A stretch of 51,204 nt of DNA, taken from contig JAITNW010000015.1 of NCBI GenBank assembly GCA_031290255.1, positions 1 to 51,204 on the forward strand. The letters are read 5' to 3'. Of the stretch, positions 16,714 to 26,674 are shown piece after piece; position 1 is the stretch's first letter, and each line of letters begins with the position of its first letter. The translations under genes and the position numbers were made by a program. The notes below the pieces were generated by a model, which did no database searches, had not been told where the DNA came from, and saw only the letters and a program-made list of their open reading frames with translations. Source of the stretch: Candidatus Nomurabacteria bacterium (lineage in GTDB: Bacteria > Patescibacteriota > Saccharimonadia > Saccharimonadales > Saccharimonadaceae).

Positions 16714-19512
16714 TTATGAACAACCGCTAGTGCTCCCACAGAGCTCACAAATGTGACAAGAGCCTGCTGGGCGCATTTTGACGCCACAGTTCAGGCAGAG
16801 TGGCGCATCAGAATCTTTGCTCATCAAATCTACTGTAGAATGTGCTTTGGCATTCGCTTGTCCTGCTTCAACCTTTAGTTCCAGTTTGGTCTGTCTATCG
16901 GCCGCAATTTCATTTTCTTCACTAGACGAGCTAGCCGTCATGGTCTCTGGCAATGGTTCATAAACCCCAGTATCTACCGCCTGTAATCTCTCTGCCGTAG
17001 AGTAAATCCCATAACCAGACCGCACGTCAAATGGTAAGTGATCTAGAGCTAAGCGACGGAAAATATAATCTACCAAAGATTTAGCAAATGGGATATCTGG
17101 GTCATTCGTCATACCTGCCGGTTCAAATTGCATATTGCTAAACTTCTTTACATACGTCTCTAGCGGTACGCCATACTGCAGCCCCAAAGAGACGCAGATA
17201 GAAAGCGTATCCATAATCCCAGATAGCGTGCTACCCTGTTTTGAAAGTTTCACAAAGATCTCGCCCAAATCACCATTCTCATACATGCCAGTCGTCACGT
17301 AACCTTCCGCCCCAGCTACGCTAAATGAGTACGTATTGCTATTGCGGCGACGCGGCAAGCGACGGCGCTGGAAATTCTGAATCTGAGCTGGCCCAGCAGT
17401 CGATTCATCTTCTTCCTTGTCTTTCTTGTCGCTAAGTGGCTGACTTGCCTTGCAATTGTCTCGATAAATCGCTACGGCTTTCAAGCCAAGTTTCCAGCCT
17501 TGCATATAGGCTTCTTTGATCTCATCCACAGTAGCAGACTCTGGCATATTCACGGTTTTACTGATTGCGCCAGACAAGAACGGTTGCACTGCTGCCATCA
17601 TTTCAATGTGCCCCATCGGCTTGATAGCTCTTTCCCCTACCGCACAGTCAAAAATTGCATAATGTTCTTTTTTGAGATGCGGAGCATCTACTACTGCGCC
17701 AGATTCAGTGATGTGGTTGATAATTGCCTCGATCTGCTCTTTATCGTAACCTAGAGTTTCTAATGCACGGGGGATAGATTGATTAACGATCTGCATTGAC
17801 CCGCCCCCAACCAACTTTTTGTATTTGACCAAACTAAAGTCCGGCTCAATACCCGTCGTGTCGCAATCCATCATGAAGCCGATAGTACCAGTAGGCGCAA
17901 GCAAGCTAGCCTGACAGTTGCGAAAACCGTCTTTCTGCCCAATTTCCAGAGTCTCTTGCCATTGCTCGCCTGCTGCTTCAAAAATATCTTCCAGGTTTAC
18001 GTGTACTTCCATGCCATCAGAATTGATCGATGCAGCTTCCGAAGCGCCAGAATGTTTCTTGATAATCTTGAGTTGATCCTTGGCATTGCGTTCATAGTTT
18101 TTGTACGGGCCAACTGCAGCTGCAAGCTCAGCCGAGCGACGGTAGGCCGCCGCCGTCATCAAACTCGTGATACCAGCTGCAATAGCGCGACCCTCATCAG
18201 AATCATATGGCACTCCAATGGTCATAAGTAGTGCACCCAAGTTCGCATAGCCCAAGCCTAGCGCCCGAAAATCTTTAGTATTCTCGGTAATCTTCTCGGT
18301 TGGGAACTCGCCAAACGTCACCGAAATATCCATAGCCGTAAAAATTACTTCCGTAGCTACAACAAATTTCTTAACATCAAATTTACCATCATCTTTCAAG
18401 AACTTCAAAAGGTTTACGCTAGCTAGGTTGCAGGATGAATTATCGATTGACATAAACTCTGAACAAGGGTTACTTGCCGTAATTTTTCCCTCTTTTGGAA
18501 TTGTGTGCCAATTGTTGATTGTGTCATCATATTGAATGCCAGGATCAGCGCACGCCCAAGCAGCTTCGCATAATTTATCCCAAACTTCGCGCGCCTTTAA
18601 TGTCTCAACGGGTTTGCCGTTCGTTCGAGCAATTAGGTCAAAGTCACCGTCAGCCTCTACGGCCTTCATGAATTTATTAGATACGCGTACGGAGTTATTG
18701 GCATTCTGATACTGTACTGAATAAGTATCTTTGCCGTCTACGCCCATATCAAATCCTGCCGCCTGCAAAGCCCGAATTTTATCTTCTTCATGCACTTTAG
18801 TATTGATAAAATCTAAAATATCTGGGTGGTCAACATCGAGTACTACCATCTTTGCCGCCCGCCTTGTAGCGCCACCAGAAGCAATCGTGCCGGCGGAAGC
18901 ATCTGCGCCGCGCATAAAGGACACTGGGCCCGAGGCTATGCCGCCCGTGCTCAGACCTTCTCTTCGTGAACGAATTCTTGAAAGATTCACGCCTGCTCCG
19001 GAGCCACGTTTGAAGATACGCCCCTCCTCTGTATACCAATTCAGAATATCTTCCATGGAGTCGCCTACGGACAAAATAAAACATGCCGACACCTGCTGTG
19101 ACGTATCTGTCCCCACGTTGAACCACACCGGTGAATTAAAAGAAAAGTATTGGTGCAAAAGCATCCAGGTCAATTCATCACTAAATATTTCCGCATCTTT
19201 CTTGCTGGCAAAGTATTCACTCTCTATGCCACAGTCAACGTATTTTTTCACCACACGGTCAATCAGTTGCTTGAGGGACTTTTCGCGCTCCTTTGTCCCA
19301 AGTTTGCCTCTAAAATATTTGCTTGTGACAATCTGCGTAGCATTCATGCTCCAAAAATCTGGGAACTCCACATTTTTTTGCTCAAAGTTTACTTTGCCAT
19401 CACGCCAATTGGTCATCACTATGTCGCGTTTTTCCCATGCGACCTCTTCGTATGGGTGCACTCCCGCCGTTGAGAACGAGCGTTTAAATTTTAGCTTGCC
19501 TTGTTCGGGCAT
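16714..19512 (-). CDS. nrdJ: Adenosylcobalamin-dependent (class II) ribonucleoside-diphosphate reductase
   Basis: NPCSE active-site motif, SPVWFNVG, C-terminal Cys-rich zinc motif CLNCGVKMRPAGSCHICELCGSTSGCS; RBS AAGGAGG before ATG at 19512. Confidence 0.93.
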   Translation of the reverse strand: MPEQGKLKFKRSFSTAGVHPYEEVAWEKRDIVMTNWRDGKVNFEQKNVEFPDFWSMNATQIVTSKYFRGKLGTKEREKSLKQLIDRVVKKYVDCGIESEYFASKKDAEIFSDELTWMLLHQYFSFNSPVWFNVGTDTSQQVSACFILSVGDSMEDILNWYTEEGRIFKRGSGAGVNLSRIRSRREGLSTGGIASGPVSFMRGADASAGTIASGGATRRAAKMVVLDVDHPDILDFINTKVHEEDKIRALQAAGFDMGVDGKDTYSVQYQNANNSVRVSNKFMKAVEADGDFDLIARTNGKPVETLKAREVWDKLCEAAWACADPGIQYDDTINNWHTIPKEGKITASNPCSEFMSIDNSSCNLASVNLLKFLKDDGKFDVKKFVVATEVIFTAMDISVTFGEFPTEKITENTKDFRALGLGYANLGALLMTIGVPYDSDEGRAIAAGITSLMTAAAYRRSAELAAAVGPYKNYERNAKDQLKIIKKHSGASEAASINSDGMEVHVNLEDIFEAAGEQWQETLEIGQKDGFRNCQASLLAPTGTIGFMMDCDTTGIEPDFSLVKYKKLVGGGSMQIVNQSIPRALETLGYDKEQIEAIINHITESGAVVDAPHLKKEHYAIFDCAVGERAIKPMGHIEMMAAVQPFLSGAISKTVNMPESATVDEIKEAYMQGWKLGLKAVAIYRDNCKASQPLSDKKDKEEDESTAGPAQIQNFQRRRLPRRRNSNTYSFSVAGAEGYVTTGMYENGDLGEIFVKLSKQGSTLSGIMDTLSICVSLGLQYGVPLETYVKKFSNMQFEPAGMTNDPDIPFAKSLVDYIFRRLALDHLPFDVRSGYGIYSTAERLQAVDTGVYEPLPETMTASSSSEENEIAADRQTKLELKVEAGQANAKAHSTVDLMSKDSDAPLCLNCGVKMRPAGSCHICELCGSTSGCS

Positions 19513-19576
19513 TCTAGACCTCCTTAACTGATTACCGTAATGTTTGTTTCCTCGTCCCACTCAACATTGGGTCGAA

Positions 19577-19625
19577 ACACTACATATGGTGTTTTATATA
19601 TAGTTTAAGACGCTACATATAGTGT
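19577..19625 (-). promoter_or_regulatory. Two NrdR-box-like palindromes in the nrdJ promoter
   Basis: ACACTACATATGGTGT (19577-19592) and ACGCTACATATAGTGT (19610-19625), centres 33 bp apart; minus-strand TTGACA-N17-TAAACT overlaps them. Confidence 0.75.
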
Positions 19626-19744
19626 GTCAAGCTTTTTCCGAAGTCTTATTTACAACATTAGTTAATTTAGATTGGTTTGAGAATTTGTTTTGCTTAAATA
19701 GCGAATTATCGCCACGAGCCTTAAGTGATATAATAAATATAGCA

Positions 19745-20929
19745 ATGAAATCTTCTCACAAAATAGCTATTATCGTCCCGTCAATCATACTTGTTGTGGT
19801 AGCTGGTGTATGCTTAACCACCATCCCTCGCATATCAAAGAATATCGTGGGCTCTATGGCAGAATCACCAGGAACGCCAGACTCAAACCCGACCCCAGAA
19901 AGTGGGCAAACAAAACTTCTCCTCGCTGGCACTACATTTTGGGGCCGCAATACTAACAAAATGGCACGAGCGTCTAATTTGGGCGTCAAGTATCCATTTT
20001 CTGGACTCTACACTCTAGATCGCGGAGAGTATGATGCTTGGATTGCAGGCTTAGAGTGTCCGCTCACGCTTAATGGCCACACAGACTACAACGAAAATAC
20101 TTTACTTAAATTCAATTGCGATCCAGATTATTTGCCGGAAGCCGCCAAATGGTTTACGGCTTTATCTCTCGGCAATAATCATACAGACAATTGGGGTACA
20201 GCTGGTTTCGCCACCACCAAAGAGTACCTTCAGGACTCTAACGTTCAATATTTTGGACACTATGACTACAAAAACACGCAGGAGATCTGCTCTCCAATTA
20301 TAGTCCCCTCCCGCGTCAATTATAGCGACGGCACTGAACGTATCCTACAGATCCCCATTGGTTTTTGCGGCCTGCATGGAGTTTTTGGCATCCCCACAGA
20401 AGCCGCTTTTCAAGAGATTCGTAAAATTAGCCAGATACTACCCACTATTGTTATGCCACATATGGGCAAAGAGTATGAGCCAGAAGCTGACGCTTTGCGC
20501 ACTAATCTTTACCATAAAATGATAGACTATGGCGCAGATATGGTCATCGGCGATCATCCACACTGGATTCAAAACGCCGAAGCCTATAAGGGCAAGCTTA
20601 TTGTTTATTCCATGGGTAACTTTATGTTCGATCAGCTTTGGAGCGCTGAAGTTGTCCGCAGTGCAGCTATATCTGCTGCGGCAACATTTGATGAGACTGT
20701 CGACTATGAAGCTTGGGATGAGATCAGCGAAGGCTGTCTGAAGCATCGTTCTACCTGTCTAAATGAAATCACAAACACTAATCTTCCCCGCCTCCAACCA
20801 TCATGGTCATTCAACTACCGTGGCACTACCACCGCTTCCACCAGAATTACTCGCCTAGCTGATCCTGTTGAGCAAACAGCTATAGGCAATCGCCTTAACT
20901 GGGTGAATACGATGAAAAATCTAAAATGA
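19745..20929 (+). CDS. CapA-family (poly-gamma-glutamate synthesis type) metallophosphatase-like protein
   Basis: N-term TM; LECPLT, SLGNNHTDNWG, VMPHMGKEYEPE, VIGDHPHWIQ, YSMGNFMFD. Confidence 0.85.
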   Translation: MKSSHKIAIIVPSIILVVVAGVCLTTIPRISKNIVGSMAESPGTPDSNPTPESGQTKLLLAGTTFWGRNTNKMARASNLGVKYPFSGLYTLDRGEYDAWIAGLECPLTLNGHTDYNENTLLKFNCDPDYLPEAAKWFTALSLGNNHTDNWGTAGFATTKEYLQDSNVQYFGHYDYKNTQEICSPIIVPSRVNYSDGTERILQIPIGFCGLHGVFGIPTEAAFQEIRKISQILPTIVMPHMGKEYEPEADALRTNLYHKMIDYGADMVIGDHPHWIQNAEAYKGKLIVYSMGNFMFDQLWSAEVVRSAAISAAATFDETVDYEAWDEISEGCLKHRSTCLNEITNTNLPRLQPSWSFNYRGTTTASTRITRLADPVEQTAIGNRLNWVNTMKNLK

Positions 20930-21002
20930 GGTCGTCTAACTGACGTTTTAACATATAGAACTCTTCGTCAGATTTATTGTGGGATTGATCAATACGGGCT
21001 TG

Positions 21003-21359
21003 CTAGGATTTTGTGAAAATTGTCCTATCCGATACGAGCGCAAGTGCAAAAATCCTACCATCCCATAATATGGTCAGTTCAATTTGGTCAAGAAATTCAC
21101 CGTTACCAACGTTAACGGAAATTACTTTTTTTTGTTTTGGCTGCACCCATTCTATTGAGTTTACCGAAAACTGTTTTTTTATGCCAGCTGACATTTGGTT
21201 AAAGTCAAAATAGTCAGTTTCCACCAACACAAAAAAAGCATTCTCGAAATTATGGCTACTAACGGCAAGTAAGTAAACTTCAGTATCCGGATTTATAAAG
21301 TAATGTTTTTTTTGTTTAGTGTTTTCGATATCTAGAAATTGCTCAATAATATTTTCCAT
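21003..21359 (-). CDS. Hypothetical protein
   Basis: 118-aa ORF, intact, followed by divergent/convergent signals; no recognised family. Confidence 0.55.
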   Translation of the reverse strand: MENIIEQFLDIENTKQKKHYFINPDTEVYLLAVSSHNFENAFFVLVETDYFDFNQMSAGIKKQFSVNSIEWVQPKQKKVISVNVGNGEFLDQIELTILWDGRIFALALVSDRTIFTKS

Positions 21360-21382
21360 GATCTTATTATACCCTAATTAAG

Positions 21383-21410
21383 AAAAACCAGCACAACAGT
21401 GCTGGTTTTA
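21383..21410. terminator. Rho-independent terminator
   Basis: AAAACCAGCAC aaca GTGCTGGTTTT. Confidence 0.85.
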
Positions 21411-21417
21411 AAAAGCT

Positions 21418-22437
21418 CTAGGCTCTAGTATGGTCACCCCTGCTGTCGTCAATATCCCATTGCGTTCTCTTATCTTGCCACGGGCCACGAAGATATACGA
21501 CTTGATCTTCCTGTATGACAACGTGACCATGCCCCAAGCCGTCACCGTCGGCGCTTAGCCCGCCATAATAAACATCGACTTTACCACTTCCATCATTACG
21601 TGGCTTAATACGGGCATTTTCGTCATTAAAACGACCCCATTCGCTTGAATTGCTGTGCATGATGGCCTTTTCTACATTGGCAACCTGCTTTTTGTGGGCA
21701 TTCTTAAACTTCTCCTTGCAAGCCTTGCAAAAACTTGGTGGATGGCTCCACTCGATATTCACGCGGATAGTAGCTCCACATTCTTTGCATGCTTCATCAT
21801 GCCACTTTGCACGTTCGGCTTCAATGATTCGCTCGAAAGCGGCCTTGGCTATATCACATTGCTTCTTTGCTCGACTAAATTCATCTCGCGCCATTTCGTA
21901 CTGGGACTTTATTAACTTATATTCTGCCTGGAGAGCTTTGTGGGTGTCCATCAAGTTGTTATAGCGCTCTTTAAAACGATGGAAATCGCTACTTGGTGGC
22001 GTCATAGACTTCGCAATACTGATGAGGCGGCCTTTTTCTTCGTTGCAACTGTTGCGTTCATACTGGTAGCCTCTGCCCTCCGAAGCATATAATAGTGCGC
22101 TTGCTTTGTCTCCGCTATTGTAGGCGTCGCTAGCACGGTCAAAGGCTCCTCTCATAGCTTCGTGCGCTCGGTTCGCATCTCTTGCCACAGCGTCGATTTG
22201 AGCAGACAAGCTATCTCGCTCGCTTTTGTAGCTTTCCCATTCAACCTGCTGACGTTCGTAGGCAGAATTCATTTCCTCTCTGGCGGAGCAAACTTCGTCC
22301 CAGCTTTTGTTCAGTCTTTTGTTCAGGTCATGGCGATGTTGCCCAATGGGTTCCATCCGATCATATGCAGCTTGTTTTGCTGCAAATGCCTGGTCTGCGA
22401 TTGCCTTAAGGCGATAAACTTCAGGATTTCTAGGCAT
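21418..22437 (-). CDS. Coiled-coil protein with DUF1771-like helical segment and four-Cys zinc-finger-like motif
   Basis: AFDRASDAYNSGDKASALLYASEGRGYQYE; CKECG...CKAC; long charged helices; glycine-rich C-terminal segment. Confidence 0.7.
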   Translation of the reverse strand: MPRNPEVYRLKAIADQAFAAKQAAYDRMEPIGQHRHDLNKRLNKSWDEVCSAREEMNSAYERQQVEWESYKSERDSLSAQIDAVARDANRAHEAMRGAFDRASDAYNSGDKASALLYASEGRGYQYERNSCNEEKGRLISIAKSMTPPSSDFHRFKERYNNLMDTHKALQAEYKLIKSQYEMARDEFSRAKKQCDIAKAAFERIIEAERAKWHDEACKECGATIRVNIEWSHPPSFCKACKEKFKNAHKKQVANVEKAIMHSNSSEWGRFNDENARIKPRNDGSGKVDVYYGGLSADGDGLGHGHVVIQEDQVVYLRGPWQDKRTQWDIDDSRGDHTRA

Positions 22438-22468
22438 ACTAAAACACTTCCTCTCAAAGTACAAAAGT

Positions 22469-22484
22469 GAGGACCTAGGTCCTC
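22469..22484. repeat. Perfect 16-bp palindrome GAGGACCTAGGTCCTC
   Basis: Read directly upstream of the coiled-coil gene. Confidence 0.8.
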
Positions 22485-22549
22485 CTTGTTCATACAATAG
22501 CATAAAAATGTGTTTGCTTCAAATAAAAACACTCACTATGTTTATGCTA

Positions 22550-22624
22550 TGGTCGGGGTTACTGGGATCGAACCAGCGGCCTCACGCCCCCCAGGCGTGC
22601 GCGCTACCACTGCGCCAAACCCCG
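22550..22624 (-). tRNA. tRNA-Pro (anticodon GGG), CCA encoded
   Basis: Minus strand CGGGGTTTGGCGCAGTGGTAGCGC CACGC CTGGGGG GCGTG ... GGTTCGATCCC ... AACCCCGACCA. Confidence 0.95.
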
Positions 22625-22662
22625 ATCTCAATTATTATATCACGACGAGACGAAGTGTGGAT

Positions 22663-23379
22663 CTATCTAGGTCGTTCCATGGCGATCTTGCGCGCTTTTT
22701 GTTCTAATTTATCAGGCAGTTTCTCAAAATCTTTTTGTGCACCGTATTTTCGCTCCAATGCTGTCTTGATCAAAAAATCTGCAATTCTTGGATTCTTCGG
22801 GAGCAACGGGCCATGCATATACGTGCCAATTGTATTTTTATAAAATACGCCCTCAGCACCATCTGAGCCATTATTGCCATAGCCTCTCGTAACTTTGCCT
22901 AGTGGCTTAATATCGTTACCTAACTCTGTAAGCCCAGAATGATTCTCATACCCCACGATATCACCAAATTTACCTGATTCAATCACGATGTTCCCTATCA
23001 ACCTCTTATCACCAGCTTCAGTTTCAATATCCAACACCGATATCCCTTCAATTGTGACACCATCCTGCATCTTAAAAAAGTTGCCAAATAACTGATAAAT
23101 TCCGCATACCAAAAGTGTCGGCATCCCATCTTCCGCCCACGCTTTGAGCGCTTTGCCATTATTTCTCAAATCTTCTGCGATCCGTTGCTGCCCCGAATCT
23201 TGTCCGCCACCGCCAAAGATAATATCACATTTTGCTGGTAATTCATCGCCGATATTATGCTCAATAATATTGACTTTTATGCCACGCCACTCACAGCGCC
23301 GCTTCAATACGAGTACATTACCATGGTCGCCGTATAGGTTCATTTCCTTTGGGTATAAATGCAAAATCGTCAAGTTCAT
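22663..23379 (-). CDS. gatD: Lipid II isoglutaminyl synthase glutaminase subunit (GatD-like)
   Basis: Type 1 glutamine amidotransferase (GGGGQDSGQQ, LLVCGIYQLFG, HGPLLPKNP); paired with MurT. Confidence 0.85.
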   Translation of the reverse strand: MNLTILHLYPKEMNLYGDHGNVLVLKRRCEWRGIKVNIIEHNIGDELPAKCDIIFGGGGQDSGQQRIAEDLRNNGKALKAWAEDGMPTLLVCGIYQLFGNFFKMQDGVTIEGISVLDIETEAGDKRLIGNIVIESGKFGDIVGYENHSGLTELGNDIKPLGKVTRGYGNNGSDGAEGVFYKNTIGTYMHGPLLPKNPRIADFLIKTALERKYGAQKDFEKLPDKLEQKARKIAMERPR

Positions 23380-24608
23380 AATAGGCTCTTTCCTGTCATA
23401 AGCTTACGGATTTCTAGCATCGCAGTGTATGTCGCAAAAATCCGCTTAGGCTTACCTGAGTAACCGACAAATTGCCTAAGAGCCTTATCGACATCTTGCT
23501 CCACACTATCTACTTCAATCTCATCATATTTCAACCTGAGTACCATATCATAAGCCCTCATCCCGGCGCAGATCGCCACCTGTTTTAGCTTCGAAAAGTC
23601 TACATTATAAAGCCAAGACACATCCCGCCCATCCGCATAATTGTCGTTTATTGCAATCATATAGTCGTAGTCGTCGCTAGCAAAAGAATCAAGACTAAGC
23701 TGAAAAGCCGATGGGTTTTTTACTAATAGCAACTCTACCGTTACTCCATCCACAGTAAAGCTTTCGCCTCTACCAAAAGCCGATTCGACACCTGACAGAT
23801 CCGCAATAAATTGTTCAGTACTAGACTTGGGTAAAATCGTCTTTACTAACGCCAAAGCTCCAGCTGCATTATAGGCGTTATACCCGCCCTTCAATTTTAG
23901 CGTTGCGCTGAAATCTTTACCATCAATTTCGTAGGTAGCCCGATCTTTGACTAATTTTTTGAGCCTCACCAACGCTGGAAGTTCCGTAGATCTCTTACCC
24001 GTATCCTCCGGCAAGTCTTCATCCGGCGGAAATAGCTTCATCAAATCTTCCGAAAGTCCAAAATACACCGGTCTCTTCACATCGATTTCGCGCAGTCGCG
24101 GATCTTCTCGATTAATCACCACAGCTTTTTTGCTATGCTGAGCTACCATCTCAAGCAGCTTTGCCGTATGATCAATTTCACCGAACCGGTCCAGCTGGTC
24201 GCGCTGCACATTCAGGAGTAATACGTATTCTATCGGGACAATCTCCGCAAACTTTACCGCATAGGCCTCGTCTAATTCCAAGACAGCAATGTCATAGCCA
24301 AATTTTCCTCGAATACTGATTTTCTTGACAATTGCTGAGATCACACCGCGCACAAAATTTGAACCAGTGTCATTCGTAAACACCTTGAGCCCCTGCTTCT
24401 CGAGCAGCTCAGCTACAATTTTAGTAGTGGTAGTCTTGCCGTTCGTCCCAGAAATTACCACCACCCCATATTTCAACTTCCCAAGTATTTCGCGCACGAA
24501 TTTCGGGTTCATTCTCTCAATTACGAGGCCAGGCAACGCCGACCCTCCATTTCCTCGTACTCGCGTAGCCGTCTGGATGCCCTTGCCAAGCAGAATACTG
24601 CCGATCAT
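23376..24608 (-). CDS. murT: Mur ligase family lipid II isoglutaminyl synthase subunit MurT
   Basis: VVISGTNGKTTTTKIVAELL, ELDEA, NVQRDQLDR; overlaps gatD. Confidence 0.88.
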   Translation of the reverse strand: MIGSILLGKGIQTATRVRGNGGSALPGLVIERMNPKFVREILGKLKYGVVVISGTNGKTTTTKIVAELLEKQGLKVFTNDTGSNFVRGVISAIVKKISIRGKFGYDIAVLELDEAYAVKFAEIVPIEYVLLLNVQRDQLDRFGEIDHTAKLLEMVAQHSKKAVVINREDPRLREIDVKRPVYFGLSEDLMKLFPPDEDLPEDTGKRSTELPALVRLKKLVKDRATYEIDGKDFSATLKLKGGYNAYNAAGALALVKTILPKSSTEQFIADLSGVESAFGRGESFTVDGVTVELLLVKNPSAFQLSLDSFASDDYDYMIAINDNYADGRDVSWLYNVDFSKLKQVAICAGMRAYDMVLRLKYDEIEVDSVEQDVDKALRQFVGYSGKPKRIFATYTAMLEIRKLMTGKSLL

Positions 24609-25885
24609 TACTTAGCTTTCCATGTATTCCGTGGACTGCCTAGTAGTGATTTTAGATTTACTTTCATAGTAAACTCCAAAGCCGATCGCTTAAATATATA
24701 TACCGCTAGCTTGATAATCAGTGCGCTAGAAACTGCCATCACCACTAGCCCCAGCATCAATTCCCACACCGGCAACGTACCAAAGCAATTCCTGAACATT
24801 AGCGCAATCGGCGCCGATGGCGGGAAATATGACAATACATATGTGAGCACGGTTGGCGTATCTGACATAAAGTTATTGATGAAGAATAAAGGTAGAATCA
24901 CCATAATCATCACAACCGAAGCAAAAGAACTTGCGTCCTTTGCTGTAGGGACTAAGGTTCCTATAGTGATGCAAAGTGCCGTAAATAAGAAATAGGAAAC
25001 TATTAGTAACAGCAATGTGCTGACGATCGTCCATACATCCCAAGAAATCATAATTCCATCCGGAATAATCCCTTGAGTTGCGCCAAACGCATAGAGAATC
25101 AGTACCGGCACAACCAGTGCCGCAAGCTGAATGAACCCCAGAGCAATCAGAGAGATTATTTTGCCCGTGATTAAATCCTTTGGGCTCATAGAGGTCAGAA
25201 TAATCTCACTAATCCGATTTTCCTTCTCTTCCACCATAGCAGTAGTCAGGCGGTTGCCAAACATTACAATCAAAATATAGAACAAGACGAGCCCCACTAC
25301 CGGTATAACCATTTTTGCTATAATTTCTGCCGGATCAACTATTTCGTCCGTATCAGTAGCGAAATTAGTCGCATTTATCGAAATCGCATTCGTAATAACC
25401 GCAAAATCTAGAGGGTCAGTATGGGTAGCCGCCGAAACCATCAACAATTCTTTTAGCGGGCCATCGTAACTACTGAATATACTGGTAGTATTGGGTTTAG
25501 CGTAAGCATAAACCTCCATTGTTTCCGCGAAATCCACTGGAATATGATAAAAAGCTCCTAATTCTCCAGACTTCACATCTTCAATCCCCTTTTCTGCAGA
25601 ATCGTATACTTCAAGCGCCCGAGTCTCTCCGTCCTTATCTACAATTTCTGTGGTACTGAGATAACCCGCAGCATCATAAATTCCAAGACTCAACCCAGAG
25701 ACATCCGAACTTTCCTCAATTACAGAGCCGGTGTTATATCCTATAAAGCCCGCAAGCGCCACATAGCCAATCAAAAGTGCCGGTAGGAGCAAAGCCGCAA
25801 TCCAAAAAGTCGGCTTTTTCAAGTTCCGAGTAATCTCAAATGTTATAACATTTTTTACGTTACTGCGCATCGGCTTTTTCTCCAT
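24608..25885 (-). CDS. ABC-2 permease (NatB-like)
   Basis: NatB-type membrane protein with large extracellular loop; EEKENRISEIILTSMSPKDLI. Confidence 0.85.
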   Translation of the reverse strand: MEKKPMRSNVKNVITFEITRNLKKPTFWIAALLLPALLIGYVALAGFIGYNTGSVIEESSDVSGLSLGIYDAAGYLSTTEIVDKDGETRALEVYDSAEKGIEDVKSGELGAFYHIPVDFAETMEVYAYAKPNTTSIFSSYDGPLKELLMVSAATHTDPLDFAVITNAISINATNFATDTDEIVDPAEIIAKMVIPVVGLVLFYILIVMFGNRLTTAMVEEKENRISEIILTSMSPKDLITGKIISLIALGFIQLAALVVPVLILYAFGATQGIIPDGIMISWDVWTIVSTLLLLIVSYFLFTALCITIGTLVPTAKDASSFASVVMIMVILPLFFINNFMSDTPTVLTYVLSYFPPSAPIALMFRNCFGTLPVWELMLGLVVMAVSSALIIKLAVYIFKRSALEFTMKVNLKSLLGSPRNTWKAK

Positions 25886-26585
25886 AAACCTTTACAAATA
25901 TCTGGTCCAACGTTTTGCCATCAAATTCTTTACGGATATTTTTTATCGTCCCATACGCTCTAGCCTTGCCATCTTTCAGCAACAAAGCGCGATCACACAG
26001 TCTTTCCACCTCATCCATATAGTGCGTAATCATCACAATTGTCGTGCCTTTCTCGTGCAGCTCCTCAATAATATCCATCAATAATTTTCGATTCACCGGG
26101 TCAAATCCCTTTGTAGGCTCGTCCAGGATCAGCAACTTCGGATTGCCCATAATAGTAATACCAATTTGAACTTTCTGCTGCATCCCCTGCGACATCTTGC
26201 CAATTGCCATATTTGCAACATCTGGCAACTCCACGCGGTTCAAATACTTTAGGCTCCACTCTTTCGGGTCTTTCAAGCCCTTAAGCTTACCAAAATAAGT
26301 CATCACGTCGATCACTGTCTCCTTCTTGTATAGCCCCCGCTCCTCGGGTAAATACCCCACCACGAAGTCGCCTGCCGGATCAAACGCCTTGCCATTTATC
26401 AGCAACTCCCCGCCAGAAGGTTGATAAAGATTCAGCAGTGCCCGAATCGTTGTAGTTTTACCAGAGCCATTTGATCCAAGAAGCCCAAAAATTTCACCCT
26501 TTTTCACCGTAAAAGATAAATCTTTGATCACTTCTTTGCCCGCAAAGGACATTTGGAAGTTTTTTACTGTTACTACACCTGTCAT
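25860..26585 (-). CDS. ABC transporter ATP-binding protein (NatA-like)
   Basis: LLGSNGSGKTTT, KMSQGMQQKVQI, LLILDEPTKGFDP. Confidence 0.92.
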   Translation of the reverse strand: MTGVVTVKNFQMSFAGKEVIKDLSFTVKKGEIFGLLGSNGSGKTTTIRALLNLYQPSGGELLINGKAFDPAGDFVVGYLPEERGLYKKETVIDVMTYFGKLKGLKDPKEWSLKYLNRVELPDVANMAIGKMSQGMQQKVQIGITIMGNPKLLILDEPTKGFDPVNRKLLMDIIEELHEKGTTIVMITHYMDEVERLCDRALLLKDGKARAYGTIKNIRKEFDGKTLDQIFVKVYGEKADAQ

Positions 26586-26674
26586 ACATATATAATACAC
26601 TACTTCTTGCCCCAACGATGAAAATCATTCCACTGATGCTTTCGTAAAATTCCCCTAAGAGATATTTTGGAGTT

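Noticed and set aside
18731-19531. 266-aa + ORF antisense to nrdJ
   Set aside because: nrdJ motifs on the minus strand are unambiguous.
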